Shown: positions 24,816 to 36,705, counted from the stretch's first letter. The stretch is 64,000 bases of DNA from Symbiodinium natans (GCA_905221605.1 CAJNDS010002752.1:1-64000); one strand, 5' to 3'. The notes: generated by a model from the sequence alone, not told the origin. Made by a program: numbers and translations.

Positions 24816-25814
24816 AAACCGTACCCAAACCCTAGCCTAACCCAATAAATGAAACCCTACCACTCACCAGCCTGATTCGACGAAGCGCCCGTACAGGAGT
24901 TAGTCCCCAACGGCTCCGATAACCTTGGCTCGAGGCACCAGCTTCTCACTTTCTTGGGGTTTGGGGTTCGGGGTTTGGGGTTTGGGGCTTGGGGCTTGGG
25001 GTTTGGTGCTTGGGGCTTGGGGCTTGGGGCTTGGGGTTTGAGGCTTGAGGTTACCCTAAACCCTATGATATATATATATATATATATATATATATCCTAA
25101 ACCCCAAACCCTAGAGGTTGATCAAAGCTATGGGCCGCTGGGTGGGGTCCGCATTAGAACATCTTCCTTGCCAGAAGGCAAGAGCTCATAGTCGAATCTA
25201 GGGGCATCGCAACCACTGTTAAGGGTTGAGAGTTTGGGTTTTGGGGTTTGGGGTTTAGGGTTTAGGGTTTAGGGCTGTGTGATATAGGCGCCTTAATGGT
25301 TAGAATGGGTTCTGGGGGAGTTATTGTCGTATGGGGACCATAAGGCTTCGGGGCCTTTTGGTTTTGGAGCTCGGCTTGTCAGCTGACTAGTCAAACAACT
25401 TTGTAGGCTCATGATGACGCCACATACAACTTCTTTGTGATCATGGCCTTGAGGGTTTAGGGTTCAAGGTTTGGGGTTTAGGGCCCAGGGCCCGCAACTA
25501 AACCCCAATCCCTAAACCCCGAATCCTAAATCCCTAAACCCCATACCCTAATCCCCAAACCCTAAACCCTGAACCCCAAACTAATCCCCAAACCCTAAAC
25601 CCTGAACCCCAAACCCTAAACCCCAAACCCTAAACCCTGAACCCCAAACACTATACTTTCAGTCCTAAACCCTAGCCCTAAACCCCAAACCCCAAACCTT
25701 CAACCCTAAACCCTAAACCCCAAACGTTAAACTCCTACAACCCAGGATGAGGTGCTGGATCGTCATTGGCAGCTCCGCGTCGAAGCTCGGAGTCCTTTCT
25801 GCAAGGCACCCTTT
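24816..25814. repeat. TTTGGGG/CTTGGGG tract, (AT)n run and decayed CCCTAAA
   Basis: GCTTGGG/TTTGGGG units at 24955-25050, an AT dinucleotide run at about 25068-25095 set between CCCTAAACCC-like words, and a decayed CCCTAAA/CCCCAAA tract at about 25495-25735. No gene. Confidence 0.75.
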
Positions 25815-26428
25815 GGGATTGAGGGTTTAGGGTTTAGGGTTTAGGGTTTAGGGCTTAGGGTTTAGGGTTTAGGGTTTAGGGGTTTAGGGTTTAGGGTTTA
25901 GGGTTTAGGGTTTAGGGGTTTGGGGGTTTGGGGTTTTGGGGTTTTGGGGTTTTTGGGTTTTGGGTTTTGGGATTAGGGCTTAGGGTATAGGGTTTAGGGT
26001 TTAGGGCTTCGGACGGCTTAGGGCTTTGGGGTTTAGGGCCTGGGGTGTGTGGGGACCCGAACCCCTAAACCCTAAACCCTAAACCCCAACCCCTAAATCA
26101 AAAACCCTAATCCCTAAACCCCAAATCCTAAACCCTAAACCCTAAACCCCAACCCCTAACCCCTAACCCCTGAACCCTAAACCCTAAACCCTAAACCCTA
26201 AACCCTAAACCCTAAACCCTAAACCCTAAACCCTAAACCCTAAACCCTAAACCCTAAACCCTACTCAAGGCGCCTGTTGGCGTCCTGCTCCGGGGGGGCC
26301 TTCTTGGCAAGCACCTCTTCTGGGTTCTCGTTCAGGGTTTAGGGTTTAGGGTTCAGGGTTCAGGGTTCAGGGTTCAGGGTTTAGGGTTTAGGGTTTAGGG
26401 TTTAGGGTTTAGGGTTTAGGGTTTAGGG
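25815..26428. repeat. TTTAGGG, then CCCTAAA, then TTTAGGG arrays
   Basis: TTTAGGG units (25819-25918) grading into TTTTGGG; CCCTAAA units (26060-26264, perfect from about 26172); and TTTAGGG/TTCAGGG units (26334-26428). Orientation flips twice in about 600 bases. Confidence 0.9.
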
Positions 26429-26820
26429 CCTCAACTCTCCCAAAAGCTGAAGACTAAGCCCGACACTCGACATCCTAAAGTCTAGGCTTTTCGGGTTCAT
26501 GAGATACAAGAAGCCCTAGCCCTTAAACCCTGAAATATTAACCCCATACATATAATATAGCAGCCTGTAGGAGCCTGAATACATAGAAGAGGTTTGTGAG
26601 GGATACCATCGAATATTTAGATGGGGACCATAAGGGGCTACTACTAGCAATTACTCCGGCCCTTATATAATAGTGCACACCCACACAAATCTTTAGCCCT
26701 AAACCCTAAACCCTAAACCCTAAACCCTAAACCCCGGAAAAAAAAAAAAGGTAAAGGGTACCACTGGGCCACCAAGTTATAGGGCTCTTTAGGTTCTTCC
26801 TCTAGAGCCCTTTATAAAAT
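26429..26820. other. Unique sequence with dispersed-repeat fragments
   Basis: GGGGACCATAAGGGG near 26613 and AAAGGGTACCACTGGGC near 26753 match fragments elsewhere (21078 region in reverse; 52617). A CCCTAAA array (26697-26735) and an A run sit directly before the latter. AGGGCTCT/AGAGCCCT form an 8-bp hairpin near 26781-26812. No gene. Confidence 0.55.
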
Positions 26821-27125
26821 TCTTTAGGGTTTAGGGTTTAGGGTTTAGGGTTTAGGGTTTAGGGTTTAGGGTTTAGGGTTTAGGGTTTAGGGTTTAGGGT
26901 TTAGGGTTTAGGGTTTAGGGTTTAGGGTTTAGGGAAAGGACGGGCTCCGGGTTCAATTCAGGGTGTAAGGTCCGGGGACCTCATTGCGGAGCTGGGACAG
27001 CTCCATCTCGTGCACCTCGGATGCAGAGGGTTTAGGGTTTAGGGTTTAGGGTTTAGGGTTTAGGGTTTAGGGTTTAGGGTTTAGGGTTTAGGGTTTAGGG
27101 TTTAGGGTTTAGGGTTTAGGTTTAG
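26821..27125. repeat. Two long TTTAGGG arrays
   Basis: Near-perfect arrays at 26824-26936 and 27028-27118 separated by 90 bases of unique sequence. Confidence 0.95.
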
Positions 27126-28136
27126 GGTTCCCCTGAAACCACGAAATGACTAAACCCGATCCTCTGGGCACAGGAAATCCCTGAGCCCTCCGGTTTGTAC
27201 CGTTATGTTCCCTGAAGCCCAAACCCCTACCCCCTAAACCCCTAAACCCCTAAACCCCTGAACCCCTGAACCCCTATACCCCTAAACCCCTACACCCCTA
27301 AACCCCTAAACCCCTAAACCCCTAAACCCCTAAACCCCTAAAGCCCTAAACCTCTAAACCCCTAAACCCGTAAACCTAGCCCATTTTATGGCTGTTGGTT
27401 CACAGCCAAGTGGCGTGCTTCAGTTTGTCCTGCCGCGGCAACGACACCGTGCTGACCCAAAGCCTAAACCCAGAACTCCAAAGACCCTCAATCTCGAAGG
27501 CGTTTTGGGTTTAGGGTTTAGGGTTTAGGGTTTAGGGTTTAGGGTTTGGGGTTTAGGGTTTAGGGTTTGGGGTTTAGGGCCCATTGTTGGGCGGGGTGGT
27601 GGGGGTGGGGACAGGGGCCGATGTGCAGCGGCATTCGGTGGTGTTGGGCGCATCGTATGCTCCGGCAGGGTACTCGGTCTACTCAGGGGCCTTCACCACA
27701 CATGCTTTGGACTTGCTCTTTCAAACTCTTGCCCTTTTAAGCTCGACCCTAGGGCCTAAACCCGAAACCCTAAACCCGAAACAGAGTGCGAGCAGCCATA
27801 GAGCCCAAACCCACTTCCTTACAAGCACAAACCTGTGCACCCTAACCCTAAACTCTTGAAGGGCTTGTATAGGGACGTAAGGTGCCAAGTTCTCTCGTTC
27901 CCTACTAAGAGCCTGCAGGTTCATGCGTTCAACAGTTGCACTGTCTGCGAGTGTAGAACCTACTTGGAGATTCATGGACAGTCATAAGCAAGCTTAACCC
28001 TAAACCCTAAAACCTAAACCCTAAAAACCAGCTAGGGTCGAAGACAGGCGCCCCGCAACTCAAATCCCCAGTCAATCCACCAGCCCAGCCATCAAGATCC
28101 GAACTCCCACACTCCCATTGGGGGTTTCTTTGTTTG

Positions 28137-28138
<2 letters not shown>
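27126..28138. other. AAACCCCT 8-bp array and unique sequence
   Basis: An 8-bp array of AAACCCCT occupies about 27231-27378. TTTAGGG/TTTGGGG units follow at about 27506-27580. Opposing open frames near 27584-27975 carry no recognisable motif. Confidence 0.6.
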
Positions 28139-28178
<40 letters not shown>

Positions 28179-28235
28179 GTTTAGGGTTTAGGGTTTAGGG
28201 TTTAGGGTTTAGGGTTTAGGGTTTAGGGTTTAGGG
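28139..28235. repeat. Poly-G (39 bases) joined to a TTTAGGG array
   Basis: An uninterrupted G run at 28139-28177 is followed immediately by AG and about eight TTTAGGG units. It is the longest G run in the window. Confidence 0.9.
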
Positions 28236-30040
28236 CTAAGGGCTAAGGGCGTAGGATGTACTCTGCCCCCATCACCCGCCCTGCCTTGAGAGATTCCAGC
28301 TCCTTCGCAGTTGGGAGGACTCTACACCCGACCCTGCCAGAGGCCTAGGTATCCAAAACCCCTAACCCTAACCCTAAACCCTAAACCCTAAACCCTAAAC
28401 CCTAAACCCTAAACCCTAAACCCTAAACCCTAAACCCTAAACCCTAAACCAAGTCACCGACGACTGATAAGAATGGCTTTGTGTATAATATATTTATTGG
28501 CTTGGGGGTTAAGGCTGAGGGTGATGCCAAAAACACGAGCCCATGATGTGCAAGACCTTTCAAAGCATACCTGAAGGGTCTTGATGGTTTGTAGACCCAC
28601 ACTAATTCTGATTGTGTAAGGGATTAGCTTGGATGGTAATAAAGAGGCTTCTCTAGTTTGCCCAAGAACCTATGTGAGGCTCAGCTAACCCTAAACCCTA
28701 AACCCTAAACCCTAAACCCTAAACCCTAAACCCTGAACTTATAGGGGTCTGGGTAAGGCATCCCAGCCTGGTCGAGAAGTAGCAGGAACGTGCTCATTCT
28801 CACCGACTTGGCAGACGATGCTGGTTCAATCGAAGCTGATGAACCTCGGTTTGGGGTTTAGGGTTTAGGGTTTAGGGTTCAGGGTTTAGGGTTTAGGGTT
28901 TAGGGTTTAGGGTTTAGGGTTTAGGGTTTAGGGTTAGTGGCAAGTTTCGGGTGTAGGTTTAAGTTTTGGGTGTTGGAAAACCGTGTGGGAAACCGTGCGC
29001 AGCGTGGAACCTCGAGACCCTAAAGTCCGGAGCCCTAAATCCCAAAACCCTGCACTACGTACTGTGGATCTGGAGCCATGACGTACGGGAACAGTGAACT
29101 GCTTCAGATGCTCCATCTGCTAGGCGCCTCTTGGTAGCTCTATGGAAAATGCTTGAAGGCAGACCCTACAGAAAGCCCAGAACTTAGACCTTAAGCCTTG
29201 CCCCCCCCCCCCCCCCACACTAGCCCACCGTAAGAACCCTTTTCTTTCGGAACTTGTATAAAGAGCCCCTTGATAGGATTCTTAGGGTACATCCTACATA
29301 AGCAACCACAAACTTGCAGACCCCGAAACGATGCGAGCTCAGCGCCACGATGTCTTGAAGAGCCTCGGTTACACGTTTAGGGCTTAGGGTTTAGGGTTTA
29401 GGGTTTGGGGTTTAGGGTTAGGGTTTAGGGTTGCGCAGAAGTAGCTGCGTTGGAGTTCAACTCCAATAGGGCTTTGGGTTTACGGTTTGGTGCTTCTATA
29501 GAATATAGTGGGTTCTGATGACCTTTTTTCAAGTCTTTCAGAAGTCGGTGATGGCATACAGAGGAAAAAGCTGATGAGGGCTCTTGCACGGAGTGAGGCA
29601 GACTAGACCCTAAACCCTAAACGCCCTAAACCCTAAACCCTAAACCCTAAGCCCTAAACCCTAAACCCTGGTCGAGGGCTGTAGGTGCAAGGAGAGCAGA
29701 ACGTGTGGATTCTGGGCCAAGGTGATGCGTAGCCAAAATAAGTGCCGTAATAGTTCATTAGGGTTTTGGGCATGAGGGAATAACATTCGTGTACTGATTC
29801 CGACCCCTATATCCTACCTCCTCAGAAGCAGCGATTCACGTAACAGTGCAATAAAAGAGCAAAGTTTTCTAAGGAATTGCTGAAATAACTACAGTAGCAT
29901 CTTTAGGCTTCGGTTTCCACTATACATCAAATACTTCTCCGGCATCTTGCTTTGTCAATTCGAAATTTCCTGATCACGCTCTACCCGCTCTTCATTCAAG
30001 TGGTGTATATATCTCAAGCTTCGCATGTTCAGCATCTAGA
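28236..30040. other. Unique sequence with interspersed short arrays
   Basis: CCCTAAA arrays at about 28373-28448, 28686-28733 and 29606-29668; TTTAGGG arrays at 28857-28933 and 29378-29430. TTGGAGTT/AACTCCAA make a tight palindrome near 29450-29466. No gene recognised. Confidence 0.5.
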
Positions 30041-30079
30041 ATGTTGGTTCTTTGGATAATGCTTTACTTCTTTTTGCAG

Positions 30080-30161
30080 GATGGCATTCGCAGATCTCTA
30101 AACTGGCTCCAAGGGGTCCGCAAAATTGGCGATTCACCAGATCTCGCAAGGTCCATGAAAA
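30080..30161 (+). other. Possible orphan exon (82 nt)
   Basis: A pyrimidine-rich stretch ends in TTTTTGCAG at 30079, and AAAAGTACGT gives a donor-like GT at 30162-30163. The 82 bases between are open in a frame that also continues upstream to an ATG at 30041. They read DGIRRSLNWLQGVRKIGDSP and onward, not a family I know. Both boundaries match standard splice signals, but no neighbouring exon was found. Confidence 0.25.
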
Positions 30162-30167
30162 GTACGT

Positions 30168-30783
30168 GTCTAGACTTCCCCGATCTTCCAAAACCCCCTT
30201 CATTAAGGAGTATACCCTCATTATACTAAGGATCCTTAATGTTGACTTCACATTAGTGAGTCCCGCTACAAGAATAAAATCCCGGGGGCCGGAACACAAT
30301 AATATCGGCCGCCACAATTATAAAATCATGCTTGTTCCTAATTTTTTTTGAGGGAGATGTTCCAGGTTGCTTAAACTTATAAGTTAAGTTTAAGGGGGGG
30401 AGTTTAGAGCTTGCTGGCTGCAGGGTGATGCTCCAGGTTGCTTAAACTAATAAGTTTAAGGGGGGAGTTTAGAGCTTGCTGGCTGCAGACACTCTTTTTT
30501 GCAGTGGCCGGCTCACTTAGCCCACTTTGCTGGCACCTTGACACCTAGATCGAAGCAGAGTTGCCTCATGTAGAATCGCTCTGCCTTGGTGACCTCGCCT
30601 AATACTAAAACAAATAGAAACTCCTACCAGGATTTAGGCGAATGCAATTGAGGAGGCCCTGGCCGAAAAGATTGATCAACCAAGGGGGGGGGGGGGGGGT
30701 TATTAATGTGAAGTCAACATTAGTCTATACGAGGGCATGCTCCTTAATTCAGGGGATGTTGAAAAATCTGGGCTGTCTAGAAA
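30168..30783. mobile_element. Nonautonomous element with long terminal inverted repeats
   Basis: Imperfect inverted repeats of about 85-90 bases lie at 30168-30258 and 30702-30783 (for example TAATGTTGACTTCACATTA against its complement near 30703-30722; CTAGAC and GGAG words also pair). Between are a tandem duplication of about 65 bases (30356-30423 and 30427-30488, with GAGCTTGCTGGCTGCAG) and a G run near 30684-30699. No transposase; a MITE-like or foldback element. Confidence 0.75.
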
Positions 30784-30853
30784 GTCCGCAACCATAGGTA
30801 TCAACAAGCGCCTGCAGTTTGAGGATCCTGGCAAGCCCGTCGGGTGTCTCAAC

Positions 30854-30975
30854 TTAGGGTTTAGGGTTTAGGGTTTAGGGTTTAGGGTTTAGGGTTTAGG
30901 GTTTAGGGTTTAGGGTTTAGGGTTTAGGGTTTAGGGTTTAGGGTTTAGGGTTTAGGGTTTAGGGTTTAGGGTTTA
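30854..30975. repeat. TTTAGGG array
   Basis: About seventeen near-perfect TTTAGGG units flanked by unique DNA; variants such as TTACGG and GCTAGGG follow to about 31020. Confidence 0.95.
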
Positions 30976-31020
30976 CGGTTTGGGGTTTAGGGCTAGGGCT
31001 TAGGGCTTAGGGTTGAGGGT

Positions 31021-31642
31021 TATGTCTAAACTGGTTCGGGAACTGCGGCTAGCAGGGTTTACCTGCGACCCGAACTACCGACAGTTTAGTAGTCAGTACT
31101 CTTAGTTAGTAGGTATAACTCAGAAAACTGTAGGTAGAGAGGGTCTCAGGTAGGGTTTATGGTAGGCTTGCGCGGCTGTTATATACAAGCTCACAAGAGC
31201 TGCAGACTGGAAGAACCAGGTTACTTGGAGGTTCATGGGTACTTATAACCACAGCTATAACTCTACTTATAACCTACTTACAGGACTTAGGGAGCTTACA
31301 AGTACAGTTATAGTTGGGGTTAAAAAGTACCCTAAATCTCCAAGTATCCTTGCAGAAACGCGGTTTTGAAAACCGGGGGCATCCAAAACCCAGTTTCCCC
31401 GAGAAACCCTGGTACCATCCCGCACACCTCCCTAAACCCCAAAACCCCAAACCCCCAAACCCTAAACCCTAAACCCTAAACCCTAAACCCTAAACCCTAA
31501 ACCCTAAACCCTAAACCCTAAACCCTAAACCCCCAAACCCCCAAACCCCCCCCCCCCCCCAACCCCCACGCCTCGCCATCCACGACTTCGTGCGGCAGCT
31601 TCGGCGGGGGCTCGCTGGGAGCAGTGGGTTCGGCCATTCACC
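31021..31642. other. Unique sequence, then CCCTAAA array and C run
   Basis: Unique AT-richer sequence to about 31430 with no recognisable gene, a CCCTAAA array at about 31457-31528 and a C run at 31548-31560. Confidence 0.6.
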
Positions 31643-31776
31643 TGATCAGGCTCTGGGGTTTAGGGTTTAGGGTTTAGGGTTTAGGGTTTAGGGTTTAGGG
31701 TTTAGGGTTTAGGGTTTTGGGTTTTGGGTTTTGGGTTTAGGGTTTAGGGTTTAGGGTTTAGGGTTTGATCAGGCTC
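31643..31776. repeat. TTTAGGG array between 11-bp direct repeats
   Basis: TGATCAGGCTC lies at 31643-31653 and is repeated exactly at 31766-31776; the 112 bases between are almost wholly TTTAGGG with a few TTTTGGG units. Reads like an inserted array with a target-site duplication. Confidence 0.9.
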
Positions 31777-31796
31777 AGGGCCTAAGTAAGTTTAGG

Positions 31797-31892
31797 CTAG
31801 GATGCTCCGCTTTGACAGTCCTTAATAGGAATTATAGTACCCCCTATTACAATCCCGCTTAAGGACTGTCAGGATAAGGGGGAACAGCCTAG
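31797..31892. mobile_element. Small MITE-like element, family B copy 1
   Basis: Perfect inner arms GACAGTCCTTAA (31814-31825) and TTAAGGACTGTC (31859-31870) around a 33-base loop. Outer sequences CTAGGATGCTCC and GGAACAGCCTAG also pair imperfectly, giving roughly 96 bases. No coding content. Confidence 0.8.
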
Positions 31893-33099
31893 TTTAGGAG
31901 AAGCGCCCCAAACCCTAAACCCTTATAAACCCTTATAAACCCAAAACCCTAAACCCTATACCCTAAACCCTAAACCCTAAACCCTCAACCCTAAACTTGA
32001 GGGCTTTGGGGACCCGAACCGGCCATGACGCCGACCCGGTCATCGCCACGGAAAAGTTTTACCTGCAAGCCCGAAACGCTAAACCCTACAAGTAAGCCGC
32101 AAACCCTAGACCCTACACCCTGAAGCCTAAACCCTAAACCCTAATTCCTAAACCCCAAACCCTAAACCCTAAACCCTAAACCCTAGACCAAAGGAAGTCC
32201 AACACCCCCCTGGGCGCCTCCTGGGGTGCAGGCGGCGATGGCGCCCGTGTTGGCTCTAAGTTTTAACTACACCGGTTTAAAGCATAGGGTTTAGGGTTTA
32301 CAGGGTTTAACGGGTTCTAGGCTTATGGGGTTTAGGGTTTAGGGTTTAGAGCTTAGGGTTTAGGGTTTAGGGTTCAGAGGGTTTAGGGGTTGGGGTTGCT
32401 ACTGCATTAGATTCTAGACGGCTAACCCCCAGTTCATCTGGCGCCTTTGCGATGGAACTCTTTTGAGCCCAGCTGAGCAGTCTTGCGTGAGCATGAAGCA
32501 CAACTCCTACGCTGCAAACACGGCCCACCTGGAATGCTCCTGTCATCGATCATCTCCATCCAAGTTGATTGGCTTAGAGTGCCGAATCCTTCCCTACAAA
32601 CTCCCCTGAAAGCCTCCCTAACCCCTACCGTCACACCCTAAACCCTAAACCCTAAAGCCCAAACCCTCAACCCTAAACACTAAACCCTAAACCCTAAACC
32701 CTAAACGCCTTCGGGGTTGAACACTAACCCCCCCGCTCATAGGTCATACGTTCCTACAGATGATCCTCTTGAACCGAAGAAGGGAAAATAGAAGCCATGC
32801 CAATGGCCTGGCCATACTTGGGGTTTAGGGTTTAGGGTTTAGGGTTTAGGGTTTAGGGTTTAGGGTTTAGGGTTTAGGGTTTAGGGTTTAGGGTTTAGGG
32901 TTTAGGGTTAGGGTTTAGGGTTTAGGGTTTAGGGACCATAAGAAGGGCCCGTGGCTCAAAGCTTAGTTATAAGGCTGGAGACATTGTCTTACTGTCTTCC
33001 TTGGGGTTTGGGTGATCGAAGCTGTCGAAGAAGTTTTCTGAATCCAGGGCTTCTGGCCGGACTTGCCGATATCTCTAAGGTTTAGGGTTTACGGTTTAG
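31893..33099. other. Unique sequence with short arrays
   Basis: CCCTAAA arrays near 31955-31985, 32120-32185 and 32637-32705; TTTAGGG arrays near 32285-32370 and 32820-32935. No gene recognised. Confidence 0.55.
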
Positions 33100-33372
33100 G
33101 GTGGCTTAGGGTAGTTTAGAGCAGGTTAGGGTAGTTTAGGGTAGTTTGGGGTAGTTTACAGTAGTTTAGGGTAGTTTAGGGTAGTTTAGGGTAGCTTAGG
33201 GTAGTTTAGGGTAGGATAGGGTAGCTTAGGGTAGCTTAGGGTAGCTTAGGGTAGCTTAGGGTTGTTTAGGGTAGCTTAGGGTTGTTTAGGGTTTACTAGG
33301 GTTTAGGGTTTAGGGTTTAGGGTTTAGGGTTTAGGGTTTAGGGTTTAGGGTTTAGGGTTTAGGGTTTAGGGT
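33100..33372. repeat. TAGTTTAGGG-type 10-bp minisatellite leading into TTTAGGG
   Basis: Units of TAGTTTAGGG or TAGCTTAGGG repeat from about 33100 to 33290, then turn into perfect TTTAGGG to 33372. It looks like a 10-bp minisatellite grown from telomere-like DNA. Confidence 0.9.
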
Positions 33373-34942
33373 CCAAAGCCCTGAGACCTCGACCCCTAAA
33401 CCCTGCTTCTGCGCAGATCCAAAGATCTTGGGCGCCAAGCGCCAAGGAAAGCCATGACCTGGGTTGTTTACTGTTCAGGGCTTAGGGGTTTAGGGGTTTA
33501 GGGGTTTAGGGTTTAGGGTTTAGGGTTTAGGGTTTAGGGTTCAGGGTTCAGGGTTTAGGGTTTAGGGTCGAGGGTTTAGGGGTTAGAGGTTAGGGGTTTG
33601 GGGCTTTGGGTTTTGGGGTTGGGGGTTTGGGGGTTTAGGGGTTTGGGGTTTTGGGTTTAGGGGTTAGGGGTTTGGGGCTAAGGGTTTAGGGTTAGGGTGT
33701 CAGCCAAAATGGGATGGTACTATTGGGTCCATACATGGTTGTTTTTGGCATTGTTCGCGGACGGCTAGCGTGTTGAAGTGGGGTCTTGGGTTCAGAACTT
33801 AAGGTTGAACACCCTAAAGTCCCTAAAGTCCCCAGACCCTAAACCCTAAACCCTAAACCCTAAACCCTAAAGCCCAAACCCTAAACCCTAAACCCCAAAC
33901 CCTAAACCCTAAAGTCCCTAAATCCTAAACCCTAAACCCCAAACCCTAAACCCTAAACCCTACACCCTAAAGCGTCAGCTTAGGGACTGTGGGTACGCAG
34001 CTCGAAGCTTACGGCCTTAGCCGCTGTAGTGGTGTAGGATGTAAGGAAAAGCGTTTTGGGGTTTGGGTTTTAGGGTTTAGGGTTTAGGGTTTGGGGCTAA
34101 GGGTTTAGGGTTTAGGGTTTGGGGCAAAGGGTCTAGGGTTTTGGGGTTAAGGCTTCAGGCTTTGGGAGTAATGATTCAGGGTCCAGGTCTTAGGGTGACT
34201 GCTCGGTTGGGCTCAAACACAGTTCTACGGACAAGCGCCCGAGGCAAGCGCTTCTTGTTTTGGGGCTTAGGGTTTAAGGGTGAGGGGTTAGGGGTTTGGG
34301 GTTTGGGGTTCAGAGTTCAGGGTAGCCAAAAAACCGTCGAAAGCCGCAAACCTCGAAACCTAACCAACAATGAGCACTCAAACTTTGGCAAGGGTTGGAT
34401 TGGTACTTGACCTTGACCTACGTGCTCTAAACCCTACATGAAACCCCAAGCCGCAAGCCCTTAAAATCATCCAAAACCGTAAGCCCTAAGCCCTTAAACA
34501 CGAAAAACACCTAAGTCGCGATCCAATTTCTCCTGCAGTAGAGCTGGCTGATTCTTGTCAGATGGGGTTCTCCGGCTGTTCGGTTCCCAACAACCCAAAG
34601 TCCTAAACACTAAACCCTACACCCTACACCCGACCGCTAAACCCTCATTTTCCTGAGTAAGGTTTCAATGAAACCTAACCCTAGCCCTAAGCCCTCAGCC
34701 CTAAACCCTAAACCCTAAACCCTGAACCTCTAAACAAGTACATCTTGGTGAACTGCACCGCAGTTTGGCCTGAATATAATCTTCGGTTTGGGGACTGGGT
34801 GCTCAAAGTTCGTCTTAGACCTTAGTGCCGTTTGGGGTGTAGGGGTTTAGGGTTTAGGGTGCGTGACGCAGGGTACCGATTGGTGTTGAGGGTTTGCAGA
34901 TTAAGGGGTTGGGGAGGGGGGCGGGGCTGGCGGGGGGTTATG
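33373..34942. other. Degenerate telomere-like tracts and unique spacers
   Basis: TTTAGGG variants at 33479-33695, CCCTAAA variants at 33835-33975, TTTAGGG at 34070-34140 and CCCTAAA at 34700-34725. An open frame at 34141-34410 is repeat-derived at both ends and not called. No gene. Confidence 0.55.
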
Positions 34943-35076
34943 AGATTAGGGTCTAAGGGTAGTTACATGGTCAGTATGGGCCCTTAAACGGGACCGCTTA
35001 TGTACCCCTGAAAAAACGCTGTACAACCCAAAGGCCCGTACTTCAGAACTCTCTATGGGAGGTAAGGGACCATATT
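34943..35076. repeat. Dispersed repeat family C, copy 1
   Basis: Shares ordered landmarks with 37321-37555: TTAGGG then GGGTAGTTACATGGTC, CCCTTAA, a CTTCAGAAC word and GGTAAGGGACCATATT. Uninterrupted here. Non-coding. Confidence 0.7.
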
Positions 35077-36028
35077 CGGGTGGAGGGATGGGGTTTAGGG
35101 GCTTGGGGCCTGAACCCTAAACCCTAAACCCTAAACCCTAAACCCTAAACCCTAAACCTTTTTGGGGTGTAGTGCGCGGTGCTTGCTGGCTCGGGGGCAC
35201 AGGGATGCGGAGCCTAAATTGCAAGGATTCACAAGTTGATAGGTGGCTTTAGGAATGGTGAGCTACGAATGGAGTCGGGTTTAAGGTTTAAGGACCAGGG
35301 TTTAGGGTTTAGGGTTTAGGGTTTAGGGTGGATTCGGGTCTCAGGCGTAGGGACCAGGGTCGAGGGTTTGGAGTTTGCCGCATATCCAAGATTGGGCTGC
35401 GTGGAAGATGCCAAAGGTCCGAATGCCCTAAACCCTAAACCCTAAACCCTAAACCCTAAACTCTAAACCCTAAACCCTAGACCCTAAACCCTAAACCCTA
35501 AACCTGGCACTTTGCCGAAGCTGCCCCACTGATCCGCTAGTCCATGGAAAATGGCTGGCCTGTCCATGGAAAATGGCTGGCCTGCTACAGGCTAATCTGG
35601 GCTCTTGTTAGTTTAGGGTTTGGGTTTAGGGTTTAGAGTTACCAGAGTGAGAGTACCAGATTCTTTGCCATGAAACGCTGTTCTGGTATCGTATCGCTTC
35701 AGTCCCTTCACAAGAGCCCAGCAACAGCGCATTTCTTCGGGTGTCACTCCATCCGTCATCCTCTCTGTTCACCGACTTCGCCAATATGGGGGCCGCAAGG
35801 TCCTATCAGTAATGTCACCTGAAGCCCCTAAACAAATGATCGCTAAACCTACCCCTCAAAAAAACGACTCAAACAGAAGCGCTCGGAACCCCAAAGCCCG
35901 AAATCTTAAGTTGCAGTTTAGTAGGCCGCGGTGCCTTTGGGTGCTTGGACTTCCTGGCATATTTTCGGAGGAGAGCTTACAGGGTTCAGGGTTTTAGGGC
36001 TTCGGGCCTGCCATGTCTATGGTCTGGG
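35077..36028. other. Unique sequence with short arrays
   Basis: CCCTAAA arrays at 35110-35158 and 35428-35503; TTTAGGG at 35298-35328. A 21-base unit with CCATGGAAAATGGCTGGCCT is tandemly duplicated at about 35540-35583. No gene. Confidence 0.55.
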
Positions 36029-36196
36029 TTTAGGGTTTAGGGTTTAGGGTTTAGGGTTTAGGGTTTAGGGTTTAGGGTTTAGGGTTTAGGGTTTAGGGTT
36101 TAGGGTTTATGGTCTAGGGTCTAGGGTCTAGGGTTTAGGGTTTAGGGTTTAGGGTTTAGGGTTTAGGGTTTAGGGTTTAGGGTTTAGGGTTTAGGG
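36029..36196. repeat. TTTAGGG array
   Basis: Nearly continuous TTTAGGG units with a small TCTAGGG patch near 36111-36131. Confidence 0.95.
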
Positions 36197-36295
36197 TCAG
36201 CGAGGCACCCTGAACCTAAAGGAACGTACTGTAGCAGAAAGTCACGAAGATCAAGCCCTTGACAAGAGCCTGCCAGGTGGAAACCCCCCCAAAAT

Positions 36296-36445
36296 GGGAT
36301 TCTCCCGGATACTAACAGCCCTTCAACGGGAATATAATCGAGGTACTAGAACATCCCTAAACCCTAACCCTATAAACCCTAAACCTTAAACCCGAAACCC
36401 TAAACTCTAAACCCTAAGGACTGTTAGCATAAGGCTGAACATCCC
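36296..36445. mobile_element. Family B MITE copy 2 carrying a CCCTAAA array
   Basis: Arms at 36296-36323 (GGGATTCTC, ACTAACAGCCCTT) and 36416-36445 (AAGGACTGTTAGC, GAACATCCC) are imperfect inverted repeats resembling those of 31797-31892. The interior at about 36355-36414 is CCCTAAA-derived, which the first copy lacks. Confidence 0.7.
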
Positions 36446-36499
36446 AACCCTAAACCCTAAAAGGGTTTCGGGTTGAGGGCTTGGGTCCGAGCTTTCAGG

Positions 36500-36561
36500 C
36501 GGTTTAGGGTTTAGGGTTTAGGATGTATGTTTAGGGTTTAGGGTTTAGGGTTTAGGGTTTA
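36500..36561. repeat. TTTAGGG lead-in
   Basis: TTTAGGG units running directly into the 9-bp minisatellite. Confidence 0.9.
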
Positions 36562-36705
36562 GGGACTTTAGGGACTTTAGGGACTTTAGGGACTTTAGGG
36601 ACTTTAGGGACTTTAGGGACTTTAGGGACTTTAGGGACTTTAGGGACTTTAGGGACTTTAGGGACTTTAGGGACTTTAGGGACTTTAGGGACTTTAGGGA
36701 CTTTA
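36562..36705. repeat. GGGACTTTA 9-bp minisatellite
   Basis: About sixteen perfect GGGACTTTA units inside a TTTAGGG array that resumes afterwards to about 36785. The near-perfect identity of units points to recent expansion. Confidence 0.95.

Noticed and set aside
35292-35360. GGACCAGGGT direct repeat as an array flank
   Set aside because: The second copy is about 20 bases past the array end, so it does not bracket the array cleanly.
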